DNA of 64,000 nucleotides from Pseudomonas cyclaminis (lineage in GTDB: Bacteria; Pseudomonadota; Gammaproteobacteria; Pseudomonadales; Pseudomonadaceae): the NCBI RefSeq assembly GCF_015163715.1, contig NZ_JADDUM010000025.1:1-64000 (forward strand), read 5' to 3'. Of the stretch, positions 27,576 through 36,584 are shown one piece after another. The position numbers and the translations under genes were made by a program. Position 1 is the stretch's first letter; every line of letters begins with the position of its first letter. A model generated the notes under the pieces. That model was not told the origin of the DNA. It worked only from the letters and a program-made list of their open reading frames with translations, and made no database searches.

Positions 27576-30500
27576 ATGGATCAAGAACAGCTCTCCAACC
27601 CGCGGCTGCCCGCCGCATGCCCGCCCTTATATCCTGAGCCTGGGTCTGAGGACATTTTCGACCTGACCACCCCCGAATACCACGCACCCGTGCCGTTTTC
27701 CGAGCTCCCACTCTACATCCCCGGCATGACCACACCTGTGGTCGGCTTCGACGGTGGGATCAACCTGGCCGCCCTGGACACCCATCGCAACGAGGGTCTG
27801 CTGTGCGTTCTGTTGCCCTATCTGGACATGTCGCAACTGGATTTCATCGAGCTGTTCTACCGCGATATCAAAACGCCCGTGGCGACTCACACGGTGACCA
27901 AGGAACAAGCCGACAATGGCACACAGATCCCGTTGTACATCCCCCGTACACGGTTTACAGACGGTCCCGTGGAACCGGTTTTTTTCCGGGTTACGCGAGT
28001 GCTCGGCGGAACGGAGGAGACTCGCCCCTTCAGGCTCAAAATCGACACCGTAGCGCCTGCCGGGCCGGATCCGAGACCTAGCGAACCGTGGCACTCCAAC
28101 CTGGGCGCGCCCGAGCCGGAGACCGACTTCGTCGATGAAACAGCAGCCGGTCTGGGAGTGAATGTGACAATTCCCTTCTACCCCCTTGACATCAACAGGC
28201 CCGCCAACACGTACCGCACGGTGCGGGACCGCATTCGCCTGAGCATTGGCGGATTTATCATCAACCACCGGGTCACCGAAGGCGAGGCGGCCGGCCGCGA
28301 GCCGATTGTAATCTGGGTGTATGCGGGCACCTGGGCGCAGATCGGCAGCGGCTCCCACGTCTGCGAGTACGAAATCGTAGATGAGGTGGGTAACTATTCC
28401 CCAGGCTGGTCACCGGCGGTGCTGATCGAGGTCGAACTGGATGATGGCGCCGAACCGCTGCTGCCTGAGTGCTACATCTACGAAGCACCTGAGGACATCC
28501 TTGATGTGGACGAGCAGATGGGGGCGGACGCCACCATCGAAGTCTCCGTTCATCGCTTTGACTATGTGGTCGGCGATCTGATTCGGATCAGGGCTATTGG
28601 CCGCAATGCGCAGGGGGTGAGCGTCACCACCTATTACGAACACCGCGTCACGGTCACCGGGCGAAATGCCCGCATCCCCTTCCCGTTCGAGGATTTTGCG
28701 CCACTGGTGGGCGGGCGTGTGCAATTGTCCTATGAGCGCATACGCGCAGGCGTTCCAAACCGGCGCTCGCACACGACTATCGTGCAGATCACCGGCACAC
28801 CGATCAGCATCAGCTTGCCAGCACCTCGCGTGGACGAGGCGCCGGACGGTGCCACCCTGCCGCCGGAATCGGCATATGTCACCGTGAGAATTGACGAATA
28901 CACAGGCCAGGACCCTTTTGACCTGGTCACCCTGTTCCTGGTGGGCGTGTATGCCAACGGTTCGCGGTATTACCGCGAGCTTTACGACACGGCCGGTGAA
29001 GGGCTTATCACCTTCCGGTTGATGAACGGGGTCAACGGCGATATCGCCAAACTCGAAGGCGGTACCCTCAGGTGTTATTACACCGTCATTAGCGCCCAAG
29101 GAACGCGCCCCTCGCAGGATCTGCTGCTCGATGTCGGATTACCCCAGGCCTCGTTGCCTGAACCATTCGTGGAGCAGGCACCGCCTCCTGCGTATGAGTT
29201 CGATCCAGACCAGTCGAGCGGTGATGCACGCATCCTGGTCCGGGCACACACCGATATACAAGAAGGCGACACCATCACCTTGTACTTCGAAGGTAGTGCC
29301 AGCGGCGGCAGTGCGCCCCCCATCCACTTCCAGGTATTGGCGCACTGGGTTGGCCGAGACCTGCCATTTACCGTCCAGCGCCAATATGTTCTGGCCAATC
29401 TCAACAGAACGGCGCGCATTTACTACACCCTCACCCGTACGGGTGCACGCACGCGGTTATCCCATTCCGTCGTGATGAAAGTCGGTGCCAATCTGACCTT
29501 GGATGTACCTGAAGTGCTGGAAGCCACGAAGACAGGCCCGACGAGTGCGCAGATAAATCCGTTGCATATCGATCAAGCCGAGGTGTTCACCATCCGCGTG
29601 AGGTATGAGCCGATGCTTTATACCGATGACATCACCGTCTTCCTGTTCGGCAAGCCCGGTTTCGCGATACCGGCCATCAAACCTAAGCCAGGCGACCCGT
29701 CCTTGGGGTATGTTGATTTCTATGCCTCCGGCAGGAATATCGCAGGTCATCTGGGGCAGGCACTCAGAGTGGGCTATAGCGTCACACGCCAGGGTGCCCC
29801 CACAAACTCCAAGATTCTGGACTTGCGGGTACTGGCGTTTGATGAGCTGACGCCCAATCCACTTCCCTTTCCAAGGATCAACGACATCGCCCCCGGCGGA
29901 ACGCTGGACCTCAACACCATTGTCGGCGATGCGACCGCCGCCGTGGCCAAGTGGGCCCTGGTTGCGGCGGGCGATTGGGTGTGGCTGACCTGCAGCAGCG
30001 AAGGCGTAAATGACTTGAACCTGCTTACGGCACACCCGCTTACATCAACGGAAGCGACGGATGGGTTGCACAACCTGCCAGTACTTCGCAGTTGGCTGGA
30101 GTCGATCCCCAACAACAGTCCTATCCATGTGAAGTTCGAGGCAACGTTCGATGGCACCCTGGATGCCGAGAGCATCGTCACCTTTCCGATCACGACATAC
30201 ACCGTTGTGCAACGGAGCAAGCTATCGGTGGAATGGCCTTTCACCACCGGCAGCTGGCACGGCTGGAGCCCAGATGGACAATACAGAGACACAAACAACA
30301 TCGCCAATGAAGGCGCAGGGCTTGGGATTGGCTCATATACCGACGGGCCTTACAACTTTTCCGGGGCGGTCATCGCGTATACAGTCCAGGTACAAGCCAA
30401 CAAGACCTATGACTTGAGCTTTTCACTGCGCGCCATACGAGCCACGGGCGCAAACGCAACCAATATCTATCTCACCGTCAATGGCAGCGCTGTCGGCTCA

Positions 30501-30656
30501 GCCGTGAACACACAAAATCAGACAACCTGGCGCACCGGTACTGGCGTCTATACCGCGTCAGCCACAGGGTCGGTAAAGCTTGGTCTGTACAACACGATCA
30601 CCAGTGGCGACGGGAATGACTTCTACATCGGGGCTGTCACGATGAAGGAACGGTAA
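27576..30656 (+). CDS. Large Ig-like tandem-repeat protein of unknown function
   Basis: 1026 residues, no signal peptide and no membrane helix. It is built of about seven beta-rich modules. The last five start near residues 292, 410, 523, 638 and 762 with a similar phrase (LPECYIYEAPED, LPAPRVDEAPDG, LPEPFVEQAPPP, LDVPEVLEATKT, LPFPRINDIAPG), giving a period of about 113-124 residues, and each contains a D-x-I/V-x-L/V-x-x-x-G strand pattern such as GDTITLYFEG. From about 885 a different C-terminal domain (GWSPDGQYRD, YDLSFSLRAI, GSVKLGLYNT) looks like a jelly-roll carbohydrate-binding domain. The ATG at 27576 follows AGGA. It could be a surface or toxin-associated structural protein; the function is unknown to me. 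Confidence 0.75.
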   Translation: MDQEQLSNPRLPAACPPLYPEPGSEDIFDLTTPEYHAPVPFSELPLYIPGMTTPVVGFDGGINLAALDTHRNEGLLCVLLPYLDMSQLDFIELFYRDIKTPVATHTVTKEQADNGTQIPLYIPRTRFTDGPVEPVFFRVTRVLGGTEETRPFRLKIDTVAPAGPDPRPSEPWHSNLGAPEPETDFVDETAAGLGVNVTIPFYPLDINRPANTYRTVRDRIRLSIGGFIINHRVTEGEAAGREPIVIWVYAGTWAQIGSGSHVCEYEIVDEVGNYSPGWSPAVLIEVELDDGAEPLLPECYIYEAPEDILDVDEQMGADATIEVSVHRFDYVVGDLIRIRAIGRNAQGVSVTTYYEHRVTVTGRNARIPFPFEDFAPLVGGRVQLSYERIRAGVPNRRSHTTIVQITGTPISISLPAPRVDEAPDGATLPPESAYVTVRIDEYTGQDPFDLVTLFLVGVYANGSRYYRELYDTAGEGLITFRLMNGVNGDIAKLEGGTLRCYYTVISAQGTRPSQDLLLDVGLPQASLPEPFVEQAPPPAYEFDPDQSSGDARILVRAHTDIQEGDTITLYFEGSASGGSAPPIHFQVLAHWVGRDLPFTVQRQYVLANLNRTARIYYTLTRTGARTRLSHSVVMKVGANLTLDVPEVLEATKTGPTSAQINPLHIDQAEVFTIRVRYEPMLYTDDITVFLFGKPGFAIPAIKPKPGDPSLGYVDFYASGRNIAGHLGQALRVGYSVTRQGAPTNSKILDLRVLAFDELTPNPLPFPRINDIAPGGTLDLNTIVGDATAAVAKWALVAAGDWVWLTCSSEGVNDLNLLTAHPLTSTEATDGLHNLPVLRSWLESIPNNSPIHVKFEATFDGTLDAESIVTFPITTYTVVQRSKLSVEWPFTTGSWHGWSPDGQYRDTNNIANEGAGLGIGSYTDGPYNFSGAVIAYTVQVQANKTYDLSFSLRAIRATGANATNIYLTVNGSAVGSAVNTQNQTTWRTGTGVYTASATGSVKLGLYNTITSGDGNDFYIGAVTMKER

Positions 30657-30669
30657 CTAACTGAAACAA

Positions 30670-30702
30670 CTGATCGTTCCCAGCTCGCCTGGGAACGATC
30701 AG
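30670..30702 (+). repeat. Long perfect hairpin after the Ig-like repeat gene
   Basis: CTGATCGTTCCCAG, loop CTCGC, CTGGGAACGATCAG: a 14-bp perfect stem starting 14 bases past the stop. No T tract follows (CCCCCTCC), so it is not a classic terminator. It resembles the GATCGTTCCCACG-type hairpin repeat that I remember from Pseudomonas intergenic regions. Confidence 0.65.
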
Positions 30703-30763
30703 CCCCCTCCTTCAGGTTTACAGGTAAACTCCCTCCTTTTTCACCTTCCCCACGGAGTTCGCC

Positions 30764-32005
30764 TTGCGTCTGTTCCACACCTCCGACTGGCACCTTGGCC
30801 AAAACCTGCATGGCCAGGAACGCGACTTCGAACACGCCTGTTTCCTTGAGTGGCTGCTACGCCAACTCAATATCCATCGCCCGGATGTGCTGCTGATCGC
30901 CGGCGATATCTTCGATACAGTCAACCCGCCGCTCAAGGCCCAGGAGCGGCTGTATGACTTCATCATCAGCGCCCATGAACAAAACCCGACGCTGACCATC
31001 GTGATGATCGCGGGCAACCACGACTCCGGCTCGCGCATCGAACTGCCCGCGCCGTTGATGCGGCGCCTGCGCACCCATGCGCTCGGCCGCGTGCTGTGGC
31101 TGGACGATGGCCAACTGGATGCCGAGCGTCTGCTGATCCCGTTGCCGGATGCCAAAGGCAAGATCGCCGCCTGGTGCCTGGCCCTGCCTTTCCTGCGGCC
31201 GGCCGAAGTCACCGGCGCCCACCTGGGTGACGATTACCTGCGCGGTATCGGCCAGGTCCATGAAGGGTTGATCGCCGCCGCCAACGCCAGACGCAAAAAA
31301 GGCCAGGCGCTGATTGCTATCAGCCATGCGCACATGGCCGGTGGTTCGGTGTCGGAAGACTCCGAGCGCAGCCTGATCATCGGCAACGCCGAGGCGCTGC
31401 CCGCCAAACTGTTCGACAAGAGTGTCGCCTACGTTGCCCTCGGCCATTTGCACAAGCCGCAAAAGGTCAATGGCGAAGAGCGCATTCGCTACAGCGGCTC
31501 GCCGATTCCACTGTCGTTTTCCGAAATCGGCTACAAGCACCAGATTCTCGATGTGACCTTCCAGGGCCAATGCCTGGTGAGTGTCGAACCGCTGCTGATT
31601 CCCCGCTCGGTCGACCTGCAACGCCTCGAAGCCGCGCCGCTGGCGGATATCCTCAGGCAGCTGGCAGAGCTGCCCGACATCGACCTGCTCGCCGAAACCC
31701 AGCGCCACCCGTGGCTGGAAGTGCGCGTGCGCCTCGACGAACCGCAACCGGACCTGCGCCAGCAAATCGAAACCGCCCTGCAAGGCAAGGCCGTGCGCCT
31801 GGTGCGCATCGCCGCCGAGTACGCCGGCAAACGCGGCAGCGATGCCACTGACGAAGAGCGCTTGATCGAACTCGACCAGCTCACGCCCCAGGAGCTGTTC
31901 AGCCGCGCCTGGCAGGACAGCTACGGCAGCGAAGTGGATGAACAGACCTTGAAGGACTTCGCCGTGCTGCTCCAGGAAGTGCAACAGCAGGAGGAACAGC
32001 CATGA
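30764..32005 (+). CDS. sbcD: Exonuclease subunit SbcD
   Basis: A 413-residue metallo-nuclease subunit (Mre11 relative) of the SbcCD complex, which cleaves hairpins and processes DNA ends. Phosphoesterase motifs: HTSDWHLG (Asp8, His10), LIAGDIFD (Asp48), GNHDSG (Asn85-His86-Asp87) and, later, ISHAHMAGG and ALGHLHKPQ. The start is TTG at 30764, the first residue of the universally conserved MRLFHTSDWH, with CGGAG upstream; no ATG is near. Its stop overlaps the sbcC ATG by four bases (ATGA). Confidence 0.95.
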   Translation: MRLFHTSDWHLGQNLHGQERDFEHACFLEWLLRQLNIHRPDVLLIAGDIFDTVNPPLKAQERLYDFIISAHEQNPTLTIVMIAGNHDSGSRIELPAPLMRRLRTHALGRVLWLDDGQLDAERLLIPLPDAKGKIAAWCLALPFLRPAEVTGAHLGDDYLRGIGQVHEGLIAAANARRKKGQALIAISHAHMAGGSVSEDSERSLIIGNAEALPAKLFDKSVAYVALGHLHKPQKVNGEERIRYSGSPIPLSFSEIGYKHQILDVTFQGQCLVSVEPLLIPRSVDLQRLEAAPLADILRQLAELPDIDLLAETQRHPWLEVRVRLDEPQPDLRQQIETALQGKAVRLVRIAAEYAGKRGSDATDEERLIELDQLTPQELFSRAWQDSYGSEVDEQTLKDFAVLLQEVQQQEEQP

Positions 32006-35000
32006 AGATCCTCGCCATCCGCCTGAAAAACCTCGCCTCCCTGGCCGGCCCCTTCGAGATCGACTTTACCGCCGAGCCCCTGGCCAGCGCCGGGTTGTTC
32101 GCGATCACCGGGCCGACCGGCGCCGGTAAAAGCACTTTGCTCGATGCACTGTGCCTGGCGCTGTTTGGCGCCGTGCCGCGCCTGGGCGATACCGGCCAGG
32201 CCAAGATGCCCGATGCCGACACCGATATTTCCATCGGCGACCCACGTACCCTGATCCGTCGAGGCACCGGCGGCGGCTATGCCGAGGTGGATTTTGTCGG
32301 CGTCAGTGGCCGTCGCTACCGTGCGCGCTGGGAAGCCAATCGCGCCCGCGACAAGGCCAGCGGCAAGCTGCAGAACAGCCGGCAAAGCCTGATGGACCTG
32401 GACAGCGACCAACTGCTGGCCAGCCAGAAGACCGAATACAAGACCCAGTTGGAACTGGCCCTGGGCCTGAACTTCGAGCAGTTCACCCGCGCCGTGCTGC
32501 TGGCCCAGAGTGAGTTCAGCGCCTTCCTCAAGGCCAACGACAACGAGCGCAGCGAACTGCTGGAAAAGCTCACCGATACCGCGCTCTATACCCAACTGGG
32601 TCGCCGCGCATTCGACAAGGCCAAGGACGCCAAGGACACGCACAAGCAGCTGCAGGATCAGGCCACCGGCGTGGTGCCCCTGGCCGCCGAGGCCCGCGCC
32701 GAGCTGGATCAGCAACTGGCCGACGCTCAGCAGCACTTCAAGACTCAGCAGGCCCAGCTCAAACAGTTGGAGTTGCAGCACACCTGGCTCAAGGAACTGC
32801 GCGAATGGCAGGAACGCCAACTCAGTGCCACCGAACAGCTGCAACGCGCCCAGGGCGATTGGGATAGCCAGGGCCCGCAACGCCAGGACTTGAGCCGGCT
32901 GGAGCAATTGGCGCCACAACGCCATCACTTTGCACGGCAGGCTGAACTCAGCACGTTGCTGACCCCGTTGGCAGCGCAGATTCAGCAGCACATCGAGCAG
33001 CAAAACGCCCTGCACACCCGTCAGCAACACGCGCAGTTGCAACAAGCGACTGCGCAAAGTGCCTTGGCCCAGGCGCTGAGCAATCAGGCCGACGCGGTGC
33101 CGCTATTGCGCCAGGCCTTCGAAGCGCAAAGCACCCTCGCCCACTTGACCCGTGACCTGGCCAAGCGTGCGGAAGAAAAACAGCAGCAGGAAAACGCCTG
33201 CACCGAGGGCCACGCCCTGCTCAAGGGCCTGCAAGACAAACACACCCAGGTTGCCGAGCGCCTGCAACGTTTGTCCGCCGAGCTTGAGCGCAATGCCAGC
33301 CTCGCCCCCCTGAGCGAGGCCTGGAACGCCTACCGCGACCGCCTGCAACAGCTGATGCTGATCGGCAACCGCCTGAAAAAAGGCCAGGCCGAGCTGCCTC
33401 AACTGGAAGAACGCGCCACCACCTCGGCCGACAAGTTTGCCCAGCAACGCGAAGCCCTGGACCTGCTCTATCAAGAAGCCGGCGCCGAACCCCACGCCGT
33501 GGCCGAACAGGTGCAACTGCTGGCCAGCCTGCTGCAAGACAATCGCAAGCAACAGCGTGCCTTCGAAGACCTGACGCGCCTGTGGGACAGCCAGCGACAG
33601 TTGGACCAACACGCCGCAGCCCTCACGCAAAAGCTCGCCGACGCCGCGCAGCAACGCGACCAACTGAACCAGGCCGGCCTGCACACCAAGGCCGAACTGG
33701 CGGTAGCCGAACAGACGCTGACAGTGACCAAGCAATTGCTTGAACGCCAGCGCCTGGCGCGCAGTGCCAGCGTCGAGGAGCTGCGCGAGCAGTTGCAGGA
33801 TGATCAGCCTTGCCCAGTCTGCGGCAGCCATGAGCACCCCTATCACCAACCCGAAGCGTTGCTGCACAGTCTCGGCCGCCACGATGAAAATGAGGAGGCC
33901 ACGGCGCAGAAAGCCGTCGACACCCTCAAGGAAAAACTCACCGAACTGCGCGGTGAAGTGGGCGGTTTGATTGCCCAGCAAAAGGAATTCCTGCAGCAGC
34001 AAGAGCAGTTGGCAATCCAGCAACAGGGCCTTGCGCCGAGCCTTGAGGCACACCCGTTGTCCGCCTCGCTGCTCAACCAGGACGCGGCCAAACGCAGCGA
34101 CTGGTTGACCCAGCAACTGAGCCAATTGACCCAAAGCATCAGCCAGGACGAACAACGCCAGGGCGCTCTGCTCAATCTGCAACAGAACGCCGGGCGTCTG
34201 CAGCAGCAACTGCAACTGGCCCAGGAGGCGAGCCAGCAGGCCCGTCAGCTGATGCTGGATCAGCAGCGCGAGCTGTCCAACGACCGCGAACGTCTTGACG
34301 AAGAACTCCAGGCCTTCGCCAGCCTGCTGCCGGCCGACACCCTCGAAGGCTTGCGCAGCGAACCGGCCGCGACCTTCATGTTGCTCGACCAGCAGGTCAA
34401 TCAGCGCCTTGAGCAGCTTGGCCATCGGCAGGATGAGCTGGCCGAGCAACAGGAACGCCAGCAGGCCATCGAGAAAGAACACACCCACCAGCAGCATCGC
34501 CAGCAGCAACTCGACGCGCTGAACCAGCAATTTACCGAGCTGGCGACCCAGCAACAGGCTGCTCAGGAAACACTCAGTACTCTGTTGGGCGAGCACGCCA
34601 GCGCTGAACAGTGGCAGCAACAACTGGAACAGGCTGTGGTGCAGTCGCGCCAGAGCGAAACCGACGCCAACCAACAGTTGCAGGTCATCCACAACGAACT
34701 GATCCAACTGGCCGCTGATCTCAAATCCCGCCAGGAGCGTCAGCACACACTGGAAGCTGAACAGCAGGAACTCGAAACACGCCTCGCCCAGTGGCGCGCC
34801 CTGCACCCTGAGCTGGATGACACTGGCCTGGCACGGCTACTGGCGTTCGATGACGCCCAGATCAGCGCACTGCGCCAACAGGTGCAAGCCAGCGAAAAGG
34901 CCGTCGAGCAAGCCAACGTCCTGCTGCAAGAGCGCGAGCAACGCCTCGCCGAACATCAGGCTTCGCACAACGGCAACCTGGACGCCGAACAATTGGACAG

Positions 35001-35640
35001 CGCCCTGGCCAGCCTCAACCAACAATTGGCCGAAGGCGAAAAACAGGTGGCTGAACTGCGCGCGCGTCAGTCCGAGGACCAGCGCCGCCAGGACGCCAAC
35101 CATGCCCTGGCCGAGCGCATCACCCAGGCTTATGAAGAGTGGCAACGCTGGGCGCGCCTGAATGCACTGATCGGCTCGGCCACCGGCGATACGTTCCGCA
35201 AGATCGCCCAGGCCTATAACCTTGACCTGCTGGTGCATCACGCCAACGTGCAGCTGCGCCAACTGGTGCGCCGCTACCGCCTCAAGCGCGGTGGCAGCAT
35301 GCTCGGGTTGCTGGTGATGGACACGGAAATGGGTGACGAACTGCGCTCGGTGCATTCATTGTCCGGCGGCGAGACGTTCCTGGTGTCGTTGGCGCTGGCC
35401 TTGGGCCTGGCGTCGATGGCGTCGAGCACGCTGAAGATCGAATCGTTGTTTATCGACGAAGGCTTCGGCAGCCTCGACCCGGAGTCCCTGCAATTGGCGA
35501 TGGATGCACTGGATGGTTTGCAGGCCCAGGGCCGCAAAGTCGCGGTAATTTCCCACGTGCAGGAAATGCATGAGCGCATTCCGGTGCAGATCCAGGTCAA
35601 GCGCCAGGGCAATGGCCTGAGCACCCTGGAGGTCAAGTGA
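32002..35640 (+). CDS. sbcC: Exonuclease subunit SbcC
   Basis: 1212 residues, Rad50-type SMC-like ATPase of SbcCD. Walker A is GPTGAGKS (37-44). Long Gln/Glu/Ala-rich coiled-coil arms fill most of the protein. The zinc hook CPVC is at residues 604-607 and dimerises the arms. The C-terminal half has the ABC signature HSLSGGETFLVSLALALGL and Walker B SLFIDEGFGSLDPESL, then VISHVQEMHERI. The gene overlaps sbcD (ATGA) and its own stop overlaps the GTG of the next gene, so the three are translationally linked. Confidence 0.95.
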   Translation: MKILAIRLKNLASLAGPFEIDFTAEPLASAGLFAITGPTGAGKSTLLDALCLALFGAVPRLGDTGQAKMPDADTDISIGDPRTLIRRGTGGGYAEVDFVGVSGRRYRARWEANRARDKASGKLQNSRQSLMDLDSDQLLASQKTEYKTQLELALGLNFEQFTRAVLLAQSEFSAFLKANDNERSELLEKLTDTALYTQLGRRAFDKAKDAKDTHKQLQDQATGVVPLAAEARAELDQQLADAQQHFKTQQAQLKQLELQHTWLKELREWQERQLSATEQLQRAQGDWDSQGPQRQDLSRLEQLAPQRHHFARQAELSTLLTPLAAQIQQHIEQQNALHTRQQHAQLQQATAQSALAQALSNQADAVPLLRQAFEAQSTLAHLTRDLAKRAEEKQQQENACTEGHALLKGLQDKHTQVAERLQRLSAELERNASLAPLSEAWNAYRDRLQQLMLIGNRLKKGQAELPQLEERATTSADKFAQQREALDLLYQEAGAEPHAVAEQVQLLASLLQDNRKQQRAFEDLTRLWDSQRQLDQHAAALTQKLADAAQQRDQLNQAGLHTKAELAVAEQTLTVTKQLLERQRLARSASVEELREQLQDDQPCPVCGSHEHPYHQPEALLHSLGRHDENEEATAQKAVDTLKEKLTELRGEVGGLIAQQKEFLQQQEQLAIQQQGLAPSLEAHPLSASLLNQDAAKRSDWLTQQLSQLTQSISQDEQRQGALLNLQQNAGRLQQQLQLAQEASQQARQLMLDQQRELSNDRERLDEELQAFASLLPADTLEGLRSEPAATFMLLDQQVNQRLEQLGHRQDELAEQQERQQAIEKEHTHQQHRQQQLDALNQQFTELATQQQAAQETLSTLLGEHASAEQWQQQLEQAVVQSRQSETDANQQLQVIHNELIQLAADLKSRQERQHTLEAEQQELETRLAQWRALHPELDDTGLARLLAFDDAQISALRQQVQASEKAVEQANVLLQEREQRLAEHQASHNGNLDAEQLDSALASLNQQLAEGEKQVAELRARQSEDQRRQDANHALAERITQAYEEWQRWARLNALIGSATGDTFRKIAQAYNLDLLVHHANVQLRQLVRRYRLKRGGSMLGLLVMDTEMGDELRSVHSLSGGETFLVSLALALGLASMASSTLKIESLFIDEGFGSLDPESLQLAMDALDGLQAQGRKVAVISHVQEMHERIPVQIQVKRQGNGLSTLEVK

Positions 35641-36229
35641 GCGAAGCGCTGCTGTATTCGTTCCGACGCTGCCCGTACGCGATGCGCGCACGCCTGGCCT
35701 TGCGGTATTCGGGCGTGCCGGTGCAGATCATCGAGGTGAGCCTGAAAGCCAAGCCGGCGGAGATGCTGGCGCTGTCGCCCAAGGGCACGGTGCCGGTGTT
35801 GAGGGTGGACGGTCAGGTAATCGATGAGAGCCTGGCGATCATGCAGTGGGCGCTGGCGCAGAACGACCCTGACGATTGGTTGCTACAGGGCGATACCAGA
35901 GTGTTGGAGCTGATTGCCGAGAACGATTCAACCTTCAAGCATCATTGAATCGATACAAGTACGCCGAACGTTACCCCGAGCAGCCAATGGAACATTATCG
36001 GGCCGAGGGCGCAGTATTTTTGCAGAAGCTCGAGGATATGCTGGCGGGAACCCACTACTTGCTGGCCGACCATTTGAGCCTGGCCGATGTGGCACTGGCG
36101 CCGTTTGTGCGCCAGTTTGCTCATGTGGATCGGGAGTGGTTTGCAGGGGCACCGTATCAGCGGCTAGAGGTTTGGCTACAACGTTTCCTGGACTCGCCGC
36201 TGTTTCTTACGGTGATGGCAAAGGCTTAA
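35637..36229 (+). pseudogene. Glutathione S-transferase-like protein (one-base frameshift)
   Basis: Thioredoxin-fold N-terminal domain with LLYSFRRCPYAMRARLALRYSG (a CPYA active-site-like motif typical of omega/beta-like GSTs), GTVPVLRVDG and the glutathione-binding IDESLAIMQW. The frame ends at KHH-stop near 35945; one more T (CAT CAT TTG AAT CGA) continues as FKHHLNRYKYAERYPEQ and the helical C-terminal domain (YLLADHLSLADVALAPFVRQFAHVD), giving 197 residues. GTG start at 35637 overlaps the sbcC stop. The substrate is unknown. The break is at a T run and is probably a sequence error. Confidence 0.82.
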
Positions 36230-36248
36230 GCCCTGCACACCCTGGCGT

Positions 36249-36428
36249 TCAGTGCTGAGTCTTGTGATCCAGGGCCGCATAGAAATTGGCGCTTTGTTGC
36301 AGGTATTTCTGGGTATAGGCGCTGGTGCTCGACTGCTTGCCGCTGATGTCCACGCTGGCGGACGCGGGCAAGGCTACGGTGGCCGAAACAGCGGAGGCGG
36401 CGATGATCGGGAAGAGATTGAAGTTCAT
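36249..36428 (-). CDS. Small secreted protein, 59 residues
   Basis: A short gene with strong signs of being real: ATG at 36428 with AGGG eight bases upstream, a clear signal peptide (MNFNLFPIIAASAVSATVAL, cleavage after PASA near residue 24) and a mature peptide of about 35 residues (VDISGKQSSTSAYTQKYLQQ, then SANFYAALDHKTQH). I know no family name; pseudomonads have many short exported peptides of this build. It is convergent with the GST gene, ending 19 bases from it, and is separate from the lactonase gene downstream. Function unknown. Confidence 0.65.
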   Translation of the reverse strand: MNFNLFPIIAASAVSATVALPASASVDISGKQSSTSAYTQKYLQQSANFYAALDHKTQH

Positions 36429-36558
36429 GTCGGTAACCCTTGTGTTCGTTTGGTTGGGTGGCCGGTGAAGGCCTTGGAACCCAACTTACGCCCGAGGGTT
36501 GAGCCTTAGAAATGCTTTGAAACACTAACCGCTATCAATACAATTAATAGAAAGGCTC

Positions 36559-36579
36559 AGGCCCCGCAATGCGGGGCCT
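36559..36579 (-). terminator. Terminator of the lactonase gene
   Basis: AGGCCCCGC (36559-36567), AAT, GCGGGGCCT (36571-36579): a 9-bp perfect GC stem, starting 5 bases past the TAA of the minus-strand lactonase gene. The following minus-strand sequence is GAGCCTTTCT, a weak T tract. Confidence 0.75.
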
Positions 36580-36584
36580 GTGGC

